Shown one piece after another: positions 63,425-64,000 of a DNA stretch of 64,000 nt. The stretch covers positions 2,604,001 to 2,668,000 of the forward strand of contig NZ_CP060714.1 of NCBI RefSeq assembly GCF_014395975.1, in the 5' to 3' direction. The position numbers and the translations under genes are program-made. The DNA is from Diaphorobacter ruginosibacter. GTDB taxonomy: Bacteria; Pseudomonadota; Gammaproteobacteria; Burkholderiales; Burkholderiaceae_C. Within the stretch, counting starts at the first letter, position 1; the number at the start of each line of letters is the position of its first letter. The notes beneath the pieces are model-generated. The model was given only the letters and a program-made list of their open reading frames with translations, was not told where the DNA came from and did not search any database.

Positions 63425-64000
63425 TCACTGCCAGGCGTGGATCACCGCAAACCAGCCCTGCTCGTCAGTCCAGCTCCGGTACTGCCGGAAGCCGGCGGAT
63501 TCGAGCAGCGAAGCAAACGCCTGCAGCGTGTGCTTGTAGCTGTTCTCCGTATGGATATGCTGCCCCTCGGTGAAATCACGCCCTCCTCCCGGCCAGCGCA
63601 CGCTCTGCGCGCGACGCGCCACCAGGTGCATCTCCACGCGAGAGTCCCGTGCATTGAAGAGCGCGCGGTGGGCCCATTGGTCAGGGACGAAGTCGCTGCC
63701 AATCAATTGATTCACATGCTCCAGCACGTTGCGGTTGAACGCCGCAGTCACCCCGCTGGCATCGTCATAGGCCGCTTCGAGCACACGCACCGGCTTGGGC
63801 AGGTCGATGCCGATCAACAACCCTCCGCCCTCGTCCGGGTCGCCCAGCATAGCTCGCATCTGCGAGAGCATCCTGACGGCTTGCCCCGGCTCGAAGTTGC
63901 CGATGGACGAGCCCGGGTAGAAGACCAGCCTGCGGGACCCGGGAAGATCCGCTGGCAGCTCGACCGGCTGCGTGATGTCTGCCGCAATTGCGCGAGCCTT
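63425..64000 (-). CDS. egtD: L-histidine N-alpha-methyltransferase EgtD, C-terminal part
   Basis: Only the last 191 codons are in the window; the frame is open at the right edge. Visible are VFYPGSSIGNFEP (SAM/histidine-site segment), LIGIDLPKPVRVLEAAYDD, VTAAFNRNVLEHVNQ and MHLVARRAQ with the C-terminal HTENSYKHT. EgtD makes hercynine by trimethylating histidine, the first step to ergothioneine. It precedes egtB, 10 bases apart. Confidence 0.93.
   Translation of the reverse strand, partial: KARAIAADITQPVELPADLPGSRRLVFYPGSSIGNFEPGQAVRMLSQMRAMLGDPDEGGGLLIGIDLPKPVRVLEAAYDDASGVTAAFNRNVLEHVNQLIGSDFVPDQWAHRALFNARDSRVEMHLVARRAQSVRWPGGGRDFTEGQHIHTENSYKHTLQAFASLLESAGFRQYRSWTDEQGWFAVIHAWQ

Overview
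The window is high-GC, densely packed bacterial DNA. The gene content points to a betaproteobacterium of the Burkholderiales, most likely Comamonadaceae: three Bug/TctC-type periplasmic binding proteins, an azurin, SstT, a Burkholderiales-type porin, an aromatic dioxygenase cluster and an egtD-egtB pair. Genus is inferred from gene repertoire only. No rRNA, tRNA, CRISPR array, prophage or insertion sequence was recognised.

Layout. 1-25 kb is mostly housekeeping, transport and stress genes: a partial YgiQ-type radical SAM protein, azurin with an FNR/ANR-type box, a YigZ/IMPACT protein, a flavoprotein disulfide oxidoreductase, a HipBA toxin-antitoxin pair with a perfect inverted repeat at its promoter, an EmrE-like exporter, a FAH-family hydrolase/lyase, a split ChrA chromate transporter, a sirtuin, RlmB, an HpaB-family flavin monooxygenase divergent from a TetR regulator, SstT, a YbbA-type ATPase divergent from a TesA-type esterase, MetC, a BON lipoprotein, a SulP transporter, TrhO, a pirin/OsmC/DoxX group and a cyclase-FHA protein. 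25-40 kb holds a YebC paralogue, a CoA-transferase/Bug/CitE-lyase operon divergent from a LysR gene, xanthine dehydrogenase (xdhAB) with a purine permease, a RelE-type toxin-antitoxin pair, an LD-carboxypeptidase with a His-rich N-terminus, and TadA fused to an alpha/beta-hydrolase domain.

40.2-57.7 kb is a long minus-strand catabolic region: MFS importer, porin, ferredoxin-type reductase, Rieske dioxygenase, a 73-residue helical protein, a Bug protein, a frameshifted extradiol-type (VOC) protein, aldehyde dehydrogenase, a ThDP enzyme, an atypical SDR, an IclR regulator, a cupin, a second SDR, another Bug protein, an aspartate-dehydrogenase-like enzyme, a second IclR regulator, an alpha/beta hydrolase and a second, almost identical cupin. 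Together these could import an aromatic acid, dihydroxylate it, cleave the ring and process the aldehyde/keto fragments. The substrate cannot be read from sequence, and this is the best candidate for an undescribed system. A 15-base motif is shared upstream of two of its transcription units.

57.9-64 kb returns to housekeeping: RlhA (U32 family), a DEDDy exonuclease, MetY-type O-acetylhomoserine sulfhydrylase, and the ergothioneine genes egtB and egtD (the latter runs off the window).

All calls come from reading translations and motifs by eye; no database search was run.
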